Source of the DNA: Bacteroides congonensis
GTDB taxonomy: Bacteria; Bacteroidota; Bacteroidia; Bacteroidales; Bacteroidaceae
Reading direction: 5' to 3'
DNA length: 64,000 nucleotides
NCBI RefSeq assembly: GCF_900130125.1
Contig: NZ_FQXY01000008.1
Span: 698,301-762,300, forward strand
Shown: positions 53,019 through 63,300 of the stretch, piece after piece
How the letters are laid out: every line of letters begins with the position of its first letter
Position numbering within the stretch: position 1 is the stretch's first letter
Position numbers and translations under genes: made by a program
Notes under the pieces: model-generated
What the model was told of the DNA's origin: nothing
The model's database searches: none
The model's input: the letters and a program-made list of their open reading frames with translations, nothing else

Positions 53019-55310
53019 ATGGATGAGTTATCAATACATATTGCTTTAAATAATGGTGATTGTACAACCTTATATGTTTTTGCTAGGCGAAAGAATATTT
53101 TGTTTAAAAGTGAGGACGCCAAAGAATATGGAGAATCTCCTTTTCAATTACAAGAAGGTTGTATGTATGATTTTGAGCTTGATAAGAATAGCTACTATTT
53201 ACAAGAAGATAGAGATATTTTAACTAATAGCAAAAGTCGCCAAGCAATTAGTCGTGGATGTATATCTACAGGAATTTATGTGGGTACATATAGTATTGAT
53301 GTTTTACAAAAAGAGGATAATAAAAAGGTAGGTGAGGTTGCTTTTGAGATTCGTTCCGCCAAAGTCGGTTATCGTGATGACTACCGTAGAATGTTAGAGG
53401 ATATCACAGAGTTTTGTACAGAGCTACTTATGCAGCAAAGTTCTCCTGTGATACAACGTTATGAGGTAGATATAACTAAAGATCCTAGATCTGATTATCA
53501 GCGTTTTGCTTTTGTTCGTTCGATTGTTGATAGTGACTCTTTTGCAGATGCGATGTATCAGATTCAATTGTCTCCAGTTAAGAGATGGATTGATTCAGAA
53601 GAAGAAAGGCAACTTTGTAATGTAAAACGTTGGGGGCAACATACGCTAAGGCAACTTGCTCGTGCAACTAATAGAGTTTCTTTGTCTAATCAACATCCTT
53701 TGAAAGATCGTTTCGATACATTGCCACGCTGCGTGCCTGTTGCTTTTAGAAAAGAAACTGCTGATATTCCAGAAAATCGTTTTATAAAGTATGTGTTGCG
53801 TTCATTTTTAACATTTTGTTCTTCTATACAACATCATTCTAAGGCTGGACAACGATTAAAACAGGAAGCTTCTTTAGTTTGTGAGAAGTTATTACAGTAT
53901 CTGTCATATCCTTTGTTCCGTAATATTTCAGAAATAAATGTATTGCCTTTAAATAGTCCAATTTTACAAAGAAAAGAAGGGTATCGGGAAATCTTTCAGA
54001 AATGGTTAATGTTTGATATGGCTGCTCGACTTACTTGGCAAGGTGGTGAAGATGTGTATGGAGCTGGAAAAAAGGATGTTGCCAGATTGTACGAGTATTG
54101 GCTTTTCTTCAAATTATTAGATGTTTTGAGCCAGAAGTTTCACATTCCCTCAAAAAGTAAAGAAGAGCTCATTGATTGTAGTAATGAGTTAAACCTAACC
54201 TTAAAGCAAGGTAAAGTGATTATGTTGAGTGGCATATATGAGACAGATAGTCGTAAATTAAATATATGTTTTTCTTATAATCGAACTTTTAATTATACAG
54301 ATAACTATCAATTATCAGGAAGCTGGACTCGGAATTTTCGTCCCGACTATACATTGACAATATGGCCAGGAGACATAACTAGTGAAGAAGCTGAACGAGA
54401 AGAGTTGATTACGCATATACATTTTGATGCGAAATATAGAATAGAACAATTATTTCTTCGTGACAATACAAATAAGAATAATGATGAAGTATCCGATGAC
54501 TTATCGGAGATGAAGCGAGAGGAAGAGCGAGGAACTTATAAGCGCGCTGATTTATTAAAAATGCATGCCTATAAAGATGCTATTCGAAGAACAGGAGGAG
54601 CTTATATCCTTTACCCAGGAACAGAAAATCAAGTTATTCATGGCTTTCATGAAATCATTCCTGGGCTAGGAGCCTTTGCTATTTCGCCTAAGGATTATGA
54701 TAAGAGTATACAGGCTTTTCTAACTTTTCTTGATGATGTAGTTGATAATTTCTTAAATCGCACCTCTTTACGTGAGAAGCTAGCTTATCATACATATTCT
54801 GTCTTGAGTAAAAATAATAATCGTAGTTTACGTGAGCCTCTGCCAGAACCTTATGGGGCCAATCGCGATCTATTACCTGATGAGACATACGTCTTAATTG
54901 GGTATTATAAAAATGAACAACAATTAGATTGGATTCTAAAAAGAAAATTATATAATACTCGTACTGGTAGTGCTAACGGTTCTCTACATTTGAGTAAAGA
55001 GGTTATATCTGTGCGTTATTTATTGTTACATGGAGAAGGAGAATTATTGACTGGAAGATTATATAAATTGCTTCCTAAAGGGCCTCGGATCTTTTCGAAA
55101 GAAAAGTTGGAAAAAATAGGGTATAAAGAACCTTCGGGAGATTACTATTTAGTTTATAATATAGAAGGAATACCTGAACCTGAATTTGAAGGCATGAAAT
55201 GGGATATAAGGCTTTTGGAGGGGTATAAGAAAGGTAATTTGTCAGCAAGTGTTTTTGCTGTTTCGTTGGCTGATTTGATGAAAGCTAAAGTTTTTAATGA
55301 ATCAAAATAG
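53019..55310 (+). CDS. McrC-like nuclease subunit with DUF2357 and a C-terminal extra module
   Basis: The 763-residue protein has a DUF2357-like N-terminal part (about 90-330) and a PD-(D/E)xK nuclease core: E359 (LYEYWLFFKLL), D443 (FRPDYTL), D470 and K472 (HFDAKYR), with a further MHAYKDAIRRTGGAYILYPG motif near 515. It is the cutting subunit partner of the upstream AAA+ protein; the gap is three bases. After the nuclease domain (past about 600) there is an unfamiliar segment of about 135 residues (YVLIGYYKNEQQLDWILKRK onwards) that could read DNA or its modification. Full-length and apparently intact. Confidence 0.87.
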   Translation: MDELSIHIALNNGDCTTLYVFARRKNILFKSEDAKEYGESPFQLQEGCMYDFELDKNSYYLQEDRDILTNSKSRQAISRGCISTGIYVGTYSIDVLQKEDNKKVGEVAFEIRSAKVGYRDDYRRMLEDITEFCTELLMQQSSPVIQRYEVDITKDPRSDYQRFAFVRSIVDSDSFADAMYQIQLSPVKRWIDSEEERQLCNVKRWGQHTLRQLARATNRVSLSNQHPLKDRFDTLPRCVPVAFRKETADIPENRFIKYVLRSFLTFCSSIQHHSKAGQRLKQEASLVCEKLLQYLSYPLFRNISEINVLPLNSPILQRKEGYREIFQKWLMFDMAARLTWQGGEDVYGAGKKDVARLYEYWLFFKLLDVLSQKFHIPSKSKEELIDCSNELNLTLKQGKVIMLSGIYETDSRKLNICFSYNRTFNYTDNYQLSGSWTRNFRPDYTLTIWPGDITSEEAEREELITHIHFDAKYRIEQLFLRDNTNKNNDEVSDDLSEMKREEERGTYKRADLLKMHAYKDAIRRTGGAYILYPGTENQVIHGFHEIIPGLGAFAISPKDYDKSIQAFLTFLDDVVDNFLNRTSLREKLAYHTYSVLSKNNNRSLREPLPEPYGANRDLLPDETYVLIGYYKNEQQLDWILKRKLYNTRTGSANGSLHLSKEVISVRYLLLHGEGELLTGRLYKLLPKGPRIFSKEKLEKIGYKEPSGDYYLVYNIEGIPEPEFEGMKWDIRLLEGYKKGNLSASVFAVSLADLMKAKVFNESK

Positions 55311-55311
55311 T

Positions 55312-55358
55312 CCCTTGTTTATTTTCATTAATTTAATGAATTGTACAATAAACAAGGG
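55312..55358. terminator. Hairpin after the McrBC operon
   Basis: CCCTTGTTTATT (55312-55323) pairs with AATAAACAAGGG (55347-55358), with an inner near-palindrome TTCATTAATTTAATGAA. There is no T run after it on the plus strand, so termination there may be weak; on the minus strand it follows the metalloprotease gene. Confidence 0.6.
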
Positions 55359-55398
55359 GCATTAATTGAGGCTATCTTATAACTAGAAAAAGTGTTTT

Positions 55399-57939
55399 TT
55401 ATTTTTCTAAAGCTCGCTTGATTTTAAATTCCAGACTGCGATAATGAGCTCGGGTAAATGCATCTCCGCTTCCTGTTTTACTTTTTATTAGATTGTAAGT
55501 GTCTATAAGCTTCTGGTGAATTACCGGATTTTTTAACATCTCAATCGTTCCCAAAGTATTCAATTCAAAACCGGCCTTTTGCCATTCTATATTGTCCGTT
55601 AACAGTTGTTCTTCCACTTCATTTAGATTCTTGAATGAGAACATGGAGGCCTTTTTATTGGATAATCCTCCGGTATCTAACAGCTTTTCTACATAGGCAA
55701 CTTGCAGGTTACAGTCATACATATTTAATTTAGCTCCATTCTTGGTCTTTTTCCAAACAAAGTTATAGAAATCATCCATAAAATCGCTATAACGGTAAGC
55801 TTGTTGTGGATGTAATTCTTCAAATAAGGCAAGACTGGAGGAGATTGAGTTGAAAAATAGACGGCTGACAATAATTGATTGCAAGGTACTGGGAGAATAG
55901 GTGGGACCTATACAATCAATGATCTTCTTGTCAAATATCCATTCCGGCAGCTCCATCATTGTTTCTAAGACGAAGTTTAAGGCTTCCTTTTGTTCTTTCT
56001 TCGGAACAAATCTTATTATTTCTTTAGTATTGTCGCGTCTTGGCTCATCCAAATAGATACCTCCTATTGATACCATAGCATGTAGCAAATAACGTTGCAT
56101 TTGCATAATTACTTCTTTATAGGCTTCTGACATTCGGGTATATTGGAAGTCATCATCTTTTGTCCATTCCGGTAAGTTTTTCATGATGACTTTCAGATTC
56201 TTTAGGCCATATTTGCCCGCCTTTACTGCGTCGTCACCAAGATCTTCGGCCTTACATGAAGGGTCTAATTCATTGATGAAAGGCTGTGGACCGTATTTAT
56301 ACATCGGATCATTCTCTTTCTCCTTGATCCATGTATACAGAACTTCCTTTTCTTCTTCTGGAGAAGTTGCTTCATATATAGGTTTATATCCCCATTTTAT
56401 TGCATATTTGTCATATACTCCCAAGTGAGGAGGCATTAAGGAAACCCCTTTATCCCCGGGTTGGGCAACATAATTGAAACGGGTATAATCCATAATGGAA
56501 GGAGTAGTGCCGTATTTTTGGGTGAAAGTGGCGGAACGTAACGAATCTACAGGATATGAATGTGAGGCTCCAAAGTTGTGCATTAGTCCCAAAGTGTGTC
56601 CGATTTCATGTGCTGCCACATAACGTAGGGAGCTTCCCATTGTTTCGTCATCAAATACAGCTTTTCGAACGTTGGGATCAACCGCTGCTGTTTGTACAAA
56701 ACGCCAGTTATGCAGCAACTTTACAACATTCGAATAGAAGAGTACGTCTCCTTGTATGATTTCTCCGGAACGAGGGTCTACGCATGAGGGACCCATTGAG
56801 TTTTCTTCGGGTGTGGTAATCATACGGTAACAACTGTAACGGATATCGTCCGGGTCGAAGTTGGGATCATCTTTAGGGTAATCTTTCGCTATAATGGCGT
56901 TCTTGAATCCTATTTCTTCAAAAGCTATCTGCCAGTCTTCTATTCCTTTTTTTATATATTCTCTCCATTTATCGGGAATAGCTGTGTCTACGTAATAAAT
57001 GATTGGTTTTTGCGGTTCAACCAGCTGACCTTGTTTATGGCGTTCTACATCTTCCGGTTTCGGCTGTAAGTCCCAACGATTGATATATGACAATTCTTGT
57101 AAACCGTCCTGCTTTTCGGTAAATAGATATTTGTTCTCGTCGAAATATCCGATACGTGAATCACTATATCTTGGACGCATTGTCTTTTCCGGCAGAAGAA
57201 TGATGTTTCGTGTCATTGTCACTGTGAACGGACCGCCATTGACGGTATAACTCATTAATGATTTGATATTAATGTTCAGAGGAAAACATTTTATCCCTAA
57301 TATAGCGGATTTGGCAGAGGACAGGCTACCGGACAAAGGTTTTCTTTTCATTAGTACATCCATTATATTTCCGGAACGGAACGGACTGAATTCAGGAACA
57401 TCCGTGATGAAAAGAGGCGTCATGTCAATGACATAGGCTGATGAGTCCGGCGAAATGCTCTCAATTTTATATGCTTCCCATATAGGATCGGAATAGTTAC
57501 GTTGAAAGGCTTTATACATGTTGGAAGTTGTATCACATAAATTGCGTAACATTTTTCTATGCATGTATACTTTCTTATTATCTGCAGAGAACGTTACTAC
57601 TACCGGATTGCGGGGCATTTGTCCGGCAGCTACGTCTTTGTTGTTGCTTGTACTCGAGACTCTGGATGAAATCATAAAATCTCGTGCCATCAGCTTTTTA
57701 GGAATTTCAAAATAGTATTTGTCTTTTACTTGATGTATTTTGAACATTCCCTCAGTAGTTTTGGCTCCTTTCAATAACTTCTTGTAATTTGCTGCACTGT
57801 CTTTTTTGACAGAGTCGGTTTGCTCGGTCGAAATGTTGTTTTTCTTTTTCTTCTTTTTAAAGATTTGGGACTCTGCGTTAGCCGTCATAATCCCTAAGGC
57901 TAACATACCCGTAAATAATACATTAAAAATTTTATTCAT
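55399..57939 (-). CDS. Secreted zinc-dependent metalloprotease (DUF5117/DUF5118 type)
   Basis: The 846-residue protein has a signal peptide (ending TANAES) and a very basic stretch (KKKKKKNN) followed by DUF5118 and DUF5117-like regions (about 60-430). The zinc-site motif HEIGHTLGLMHNF (about 453-465) and the downstream SIMDY turn are typical of metzincin-like peptidases. It is the last gene of the SusC-SusD-lipoprotein-protease unit and may process protein or peptide ligands outside the inner membrane. The substrate is unknown. Confidence 0.88.
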   Translation of the reverse strand: MNKIFNVLFTGMLALGIMTANAESQIFKKKKKKNNISTEQTDSVKKDSAANYKKLLKGAKTTEGMFKIHQVKDKYYFEIPKKLMARDFMISSRVSSTSNNKDVAAGQMPRNPVVVTFSADNKKVYMHRKMLRNLCDTTSNMYKAFQRNYSDPIWEAYKIESISPDSSAYVIDMTPLFITDVPEFSPFRSGNIMDVLMKRKPLSGSLSSAKSAILGIKCFPLNINIKSLMSYTVNGGPFTVTMTRNIILLPEKTMRPRYSDSRIGYFDENKYLFTEKQDGLQELSYINRWDLQPKPEDVERHKQGQLVEPQKPIIYYVDTAIPDKWREYIKKGIEDWQIAFEEIGFKNAIIAKDYPKDDPNFDPDDIRYSCYRMITTPEENSMGPSCVDPRSGEIIQGDVLFYSNVVKLLHNWRFVQTAAVDPNVRKAVFDDETMGSSLRYVAAHEIGHTLGLMHNFGASHSYPVDSLRSATFTQKYGTTPSIMDYTRFNYVAQPGDKGVSLMPPHLGVYDKYAIKWGYKPIYEATSPEEEKEVLYTWIKEKENDPMYKYGPQPFINELDPSCKAEDLGDDAVKAGKYGLKNLKVIMKNLPEWTKDDDFQYTRMSEAYKEVIMQMQRYLLHAMVSIGGIYLDEPRRDNTKEIIRFVPKKEQKEALNFVLETMMELPEWIFDKKIIDCIGPTYSPSTLQSIIVSRLFFNSISSSLALFEELHPQQAYRYSDFMDDFYNFVWKKTKNGAKLNMYDCNLQVAYVEKLLDTGGLSNKKASMFSFKNLNEVEEQLLTDNIEWQKAGFELNTLGTIEMLKNPVIHQKLIDTYNLIKSKTGSGDAFTRAHYRSLEFKIKRALEK

Positions 57940-57956
57940 ATAATATTGTTTTAAAA

Positions 57957-58862
57957 TTATAGTTCTAACTGTGATAAATCAAAGCCATTGGCCAACATGG
58001 CTTCTTTGATGATGTCGTATTTCTTCTTCATAATGGGGTAATCGTCGAATATTTCCTGAAGTTCTTCCTGGGTTTTCTCAAAAACGAAGTTCATCCATTG
58101 CAATAAGTCCATTTCTTTGGTTGGTGCATAGAGTGAATAGAAGGGAAAATCGGGATCTTCTTCATCGACATAAGAAGAATCGGTATTATAACTGATCAGC
58201 CCATAATGATAAAAATCTGTTTCAGCAGGTGACTGATAGCCTAGATAGAAATAACCGCTATAGATATCTGGTTCAATAGCTTCGCTTTCTTCATAAAATA
58301 TATCAGGAATAGTAAATACACCTCTTACTTCTGACATGTATTTAGCCCAGAAGCTGGCATTAATGTCTGCTCTGATTTTAATAAAGTCTTTTTGCGACAT
58401 TGTCTTTAAAGCGGAAGTTATATTGCTTACAGCAATAAAGTTGCCGCTTGCATAACTATTTAATATAGTGGTTTCTCCCCATGCATCCATTTGAACCTGT
58501 TCTGCCAGGATAATTGAGAAAGGTAAGTTCTTTTTCAAGAAATTATCCGGATACAAATTCAATAATGATTTTTTTAGAAAGTCGATTCCTGCGTTTATGA
58601 CTTCCTCGCTTTGTTCGGGAGAGGTGATTTTTATACCATTGTCCGAAGTGAAATTGAATTTATAATCAGCTTCTGTCGGATTGGTTATTATTACGGTTTC
58701 ATATTGTTGGTAAAATTGATATATGAAGTGACGGGTAGGGTCTGTGGAAGCATCTTCCAAAACTCCATATTTATCAGCTTGATCGGGTACATTTAATACA
58801 TCTTCGTGATAGCAGGAACTGATTCCTGCTACCAAGCTCATTAATAATATAATTTTTTTCAT
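57957..58862 (-). CDS. Lipoprotein of the protease-type SusCD locus
   Basis: From MKKIILLMSLVAGISSCYH at 58862 the product has 301 residues with a lipoprotein signal (Cys 17). The frame is open to 58910, but the signal peptide begins at 58862. The sequence has partial similarity in layout to putative zinc-binding metallopeptidase lipoproteins that often accompany SusC/SusD (short helix FIYQFYQQY, then strand, then FLKKSLLNLY). I see no HExxH motif, so any catalytic role is doubtful; it may bind ligand at the surface. It is 17 bp before the metalloprotease. Confidence 0.75.
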   Translation of the reverse strand: MKKIILLMSLVAGISSCYHEDVLNVPDQADKYGVLEDASTDPTRHFIYQFYQQYETVIITNPTEADYKFNFTSDNGIKITSPEQSEEVINAGIDFLKKSLLNLYPDNFLKKNLPFSIILAEQVQMDAWGETTILNSYASGNFIAVSNITSALKTMSQKDFIKIRADINASFWAKYMSEVRGVFTIPDIFYEESEAIEPDIYSGYFYLGYQSPAETDFYHYGLISYNTDSSYVDEEDPDFPFYSLYAPTKEMDLLQWMNFVFEKTQEELQEIFDDYPIMKKKYDIIKEAMLANGFDLSQLEL

Positions 58863-58869
58863 AATAATT

Positions 58870-60336
58870 CTATTTAATAGGATCATTGGTCGGACGATTA
58901 AAAATTTCAATCATTGTATTTCTGTCTCTTTCGCTTTTAGGAATAGGTAGTATGTATAACTCTTTGTCCTCTAACTTGAACTTGTCACCTGCTCCTTCTG
59001 TTTCCGTGGATGAATATGTATGTTCTAAAGGCGGGCATCCGTATCTGCGTAAGTCAAACCAGCGGAATCCTTCGAATGCTAGTTCACGGCGTCGCTCTTT
59101 ACGGACAGTGGCTACGATTCCGTCATTGTCAACCGTTAGATGGGGAGTTCCTGTTTTCATCCGATGGTCACGAAGGGTGTTGATATCTGCCAATGCTTTT
59201 TCCGTATTTCCTAGCTCCGCGTAAGCTTCTGCCCGATTCAAATAAGCTTCTGCCAATCGGAAAGCATTTGAATATACGGTGGAAGAGGTTCTGCTCCATT
59301 TGGCCGGAATATAGAATTCAATATCCTTTTTAACTGGTCTCCTTTGACTTCCTTTGGTGTGATGGAAGTAATGTGAGAGACGTAGATCTGCCTCATCATA
59401 TTGTGCTATCAAGTCGGTGGCTACTACCAGATTTCCTTTATAAGTGAAATCTTTTTGCATGTATGATTCAAGGGTTGTAGTCCCATAGGAGAACAATATT
59501 TCTTTATTGGAGTAGGATAGGAAAACACTATTATTGCTCTTTTCTTCCGGAAGTTTGTTGAGCCCTTGGGGAGCATTTTTGATCACAGAATCACTATACA
59601 ATATGGTTTGGGGATAGTCCTTACGGAAGAGGGAAATGCGGGAGGCTAACAAATAAGCACCGGCTAGATTAGGTCGGAAAATGCCTTTCTTGCTATCCGT
59701 ACTCTTGAAACATTGAATGGCGCGGATTATATCGCTTTCTATTTTCGAGTACACTGCCGCATTCGTGGCCCGTTTCATCATTTTATCCGACAGACTGATT
59801 TCATCATTAATAGGTACACATAAATCTTTGTCGGTAGTGGCAGGGTCATAAGGGCGACCGTAAAGGTTGGCCAGCATGAAATATGAAAATGCACGCATGA
59901 AGTAAGCTTCTCCGGCTAAATCAATGCGTTCTTCTTCAGTTCCGGTCATATCGTAAATTCCGTCCAGAATGATATTGGTCATCAATATCTTGTGAAAATA
60001 AGAAGTCCAGGCTGCATCTGCGGTGAATTCGTTGGATATTCCGACTTCAGGATTTTGTTGCCAGGTGTAGTAAGACCATACGGATTCTCGCCAATCGTTG
60101 GATATTAACATGGGGGAACTGCCGTAATAACATTGATCTGCTACATCGTCTGTCATATATTCCAGATAGGGGTGAAGTATTTCGCCGTTTTTCATAACTT
60201 CACCAAAAAATAACTCTTTATAATCCTTTACAGATTTAGGAATCATCAGATCTTGTGAGCTTTCTTCCAAAAAATTACTGCATGAAGACAAAGCTGCACA
60301 CATAAGAAAAAATGAAATGTATATTACTTTCTTCAT
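58870..60336 (-). CDS. SusD/RagB-family outer-membrane lipoprotein of the protease locus
   Basis: The 488-residue lipoprotein (signal ending CAALSSCSN, Cys near 19) has the SusD fold, with RAEAYAELGNTEKALADINTLR and the closing RRELAFEGFRWFDLRRYG block. It starts 13 bp after the SusC stop and forms the ligand-binding lid of that transporter. The context of a metalloprotease and sigma/anti-sigma control suggests peptide or glycoprotein ligands; this is an inference. Confidence 0.95.
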   Translation of the reverse strand: MKKVIYISFFLMCAALSSCSNFLEESSQDLMIPKSVKDYKELFFGEVMKNGEILHPYLEYMTDDVADQCYYGSSPMLISNDWRESVWSYYTWQQNPEVGISNEFTADAAWTSYFHKILMTNIILDGIYDMTGTEEERIDLAGEAYFMRAFSYFMLANLYGRPYDPATTDKDLCVPINDEISLSDKMMKRATNAAVYSKIESDIIRAIQCFKSTDSKKGIFRPNLAGAYLLASRISLFRKDYPQTILYSDSVIKNAPQGLNKLPEEKSNNSVFLSYSNKEILFSYGTTTLESYMQKDFTYKGNLVVATDLIAQYDEADLRLSHYFHHTKGSQRRPVKKDIEFYIPAKWSRTSSTVYSNAFRLAEAYLNRAEAYAELGNTEKALADINTLRDHRMKTGTPHLTVDNDGIVATVRKERRRELAFEGFRWFDLRRYGCPPLEHTYSSTETEGAGDKFKLEDKELYILPIPKSERDRNTMIEIFNRPTNDPIK

Positions 60337-60349
60337 TATATTACTTTAT

Positions 60350-63300
60350 TTAGAGAATTATATTAAACCGAAGAGAATAAGAACGCTGGGGAGGAATACT
60401 ACGTGACCCCAATCCTATCTGTTCGGGATCACGTCCTTTCAATGCTTTGTCTTTTAATACGAATACATTACCTGCATCAAAGCTGATGCTTGCCCCTTTC
60501 AGATAGATTGGTTTTAACCATTCGGGTTTCAGGTCATAGCGTATAGACATCGAACGACATCTCAGGAAGTTACCGGAAACAACTCTTAGATCGCTTTTGT
60601 TATACATATCCCAACCGTTGTCTGCTATCCGATAGGTTATATCTTTGTCTCTGATACTCAGACTCTGGTCTGATAAAACGGGAATGTTGGTAATATTCTC
60701 ATCGCCCGGATTTCTCCAGCGATTTACAAATTCACTGGACATATTCTGATCCGGATAGGGAAGATTCTGTCCTGAAGCAGAATAGAGATCGTTCAAACGG
60801 ATTTTGCTACCGAAACTAAAAGAGAATAATGCATTGAATGTTATATTCTTATATTTAAGGTAGGTCGAGAATCCACCATTTAAATCGGGTTCGCGTTTGC
60901 CTGAAAGAGTGAACGCACGATCGTACATTTCTTGTTGTGAATGAACAGTAGCATTACCGTCTTCGTCTTTTTCATTTATATCCTTAAATGTGGGATAACC
61001 ATTAGCATCAAGCTTGTCAAACTTATAGGAATAGAAACTATTGATAGCATGACCGTTGCTGACTAGTGTCCCGGCAACATAATCTTCCCATGTAATAGCT
61101 GAGTTTCCGGCATTCAGGACTTTATTGTAATTCTTTCCGGTATTGAAAGACAGGCTCCATGTCCAGTCTTTGGTTTGGACGGGAACAATGGATACTGCCA
61201 GATCCCAACCTTTATTTTCTACATCTCCGTCGTTTATGGAAACATTAGTTGCACCGGTCGAAGGTGCTACATTTTTTGTAATAACTTGATCGACTCCTTT
61301 CTTATAGTATACGTCCAGTGAACCATAAATCCTGTTATTCCAAAATGCCCAGTCGAGTGCGATGTTATAGGAGCGGGTCTTTTCCCAAGTCAGTTTATTA
61401 TTGGGCAGTTTATGGAGTGTGGATACATATTCCTGAGATAACGTTTCCAGTGTACCCAGACTGGCTATCAAATTAGGAGTTTGGTCGGGATGAACGTTAC
61501 CTTGTATACCATAAGATGCACGTATGGCCAGGTCATTCAGGAAATCGGCGTTTCTCATGAATTTTTCGTTGATGATGTTCCAACGGCCTGATACTGACCA
61601 TATCGGCAGGAAACGTACGCTTTTGTCTTGGCCGAATTTGTTTGAACCGTCTGTCCGTATATTAAAATTAAAGATATAACGACTGTCATAGACATAAGCT
61701 GCTGTAGCATAGAAGGAAAGAACATTGCTTTTTGTGTCGGTGACAACATCCGGATGATTTTTTAGTAATGTGCCGTATCTTTTCCATAAAGTAGGATCAA
61801 TATCTACAAATCGTTTCCCTCTTTCGGGCAAATATCCGTATTGGGTGGATTGTAAGCCGTCGTATTTGGAGGAACGGACTTCTTGTCCGAGACTTCCGGA
61901 TACCTCATGTTTTCCGAAACTATGGATTAATGATAAATTATTTCTCCATGTGTATGAGGTATGGCGGGTGTTGGTAGTCATAAGTTCACCGCCATACGGT
62001 AGTAAACAGTATCGTTCTGCAAAGTTACTGTTCTCTGTGGGATTCGGGAGTGCTACGCCGTATGGAGATTGTCTCATGGAAGATATATAGTAGGATTGTT
62101 CATCTGCCCATGTCTCTTGTGATACGTTGCTTCTGTTTAATCCCAATATAGAAGAAAATCGCATCCATGAAGCTACTTTCCAGTCTAGATTTGCCGTTAC
62201 GTCTATTGACGAATTGTCAATACTGTTTCCACTATGATTCAGTTCGTTTTTGATATTATACATTAAGGTTCCGTTATAACCGGCTTCATGTGCATAGAAG
62301 TGGAGGTCGCCGGAAGGTGTCTGCATCGGAATGGCCCGGGAAGTGTTATAAGCATATTCATACGGGTCAATAGATGAATGCGGGTGTTTCGCTTTAGAGA
62401 GCGCACCGCTTACTTTTAATCCTAATTGGAGATTACGATTGATTTTAGTGTTTATTCTTGCCAATACATTATAACGTTCTAAACCTTCGTGAATGGTTAC
62501 GCTTTGATTGTCGGCATATCCTACAGACATATAATAGTCACTGCGTTCGTTTCCTCCGGTGATTGAAACCGAATGCTGATGAGTAAACGCTGTGCGAAAT
62601 AATAAATCGTACCAGTTGGTGTTTAGCTGTTTTAGGGTTTTAACTTGGCTTAAAAATTCATTATAGTTGATATCCTTATTCCATAAATGTTGCAAAGCAC
62701 CTTCGTATCCTATATCTGAAGGTTTATAGCTTCCGAACGAGAGACCTCGTTCTTGCATTTCAATGGACATATCAATTCTGTCGGCAGAATTCATCCTGAA
62801 CATTTTATCGTATGTAGGAGGGGCTGTTATTCCCAATGTAGCTGTATACGAGATAGAAGGTTTCTGGTTTTTACCTCGTTTGGTGGTCACAACGATAACT
62901 CCATTGGCGGCTTTTACTCCGTAAATAGCTGTGGCACTTGCGTCTTTTAGAATATCTACACGTTCGATGTCTTCCGGATTTAATGAACCGATAGCATTAC
63001 CTATCAGATTGATTTTGTCAGGACTGTTTAATTCTTCAGTTGAAATATTGACAGGTTCTTCCAGAATAATGCCGTCTACTACCCATACGGGTTCTCTGTT
63101 GCCTGTAATAGATGAAGAACCTCGGATTCGTATTTTGGGAGCTGCACCTGGTGTGGAAGACATATTCATAACGGCAACGCCGGGTAAACGCCCTTGTAGC
63201 ATTTTGTCGACAGACATGTGTTCACCACCGATTAGTTCGGAACCTTTAATGGAAAGGATAGAACTGGCTAGTTTACGTCGGTCTATTTCTTGGTATCCTG

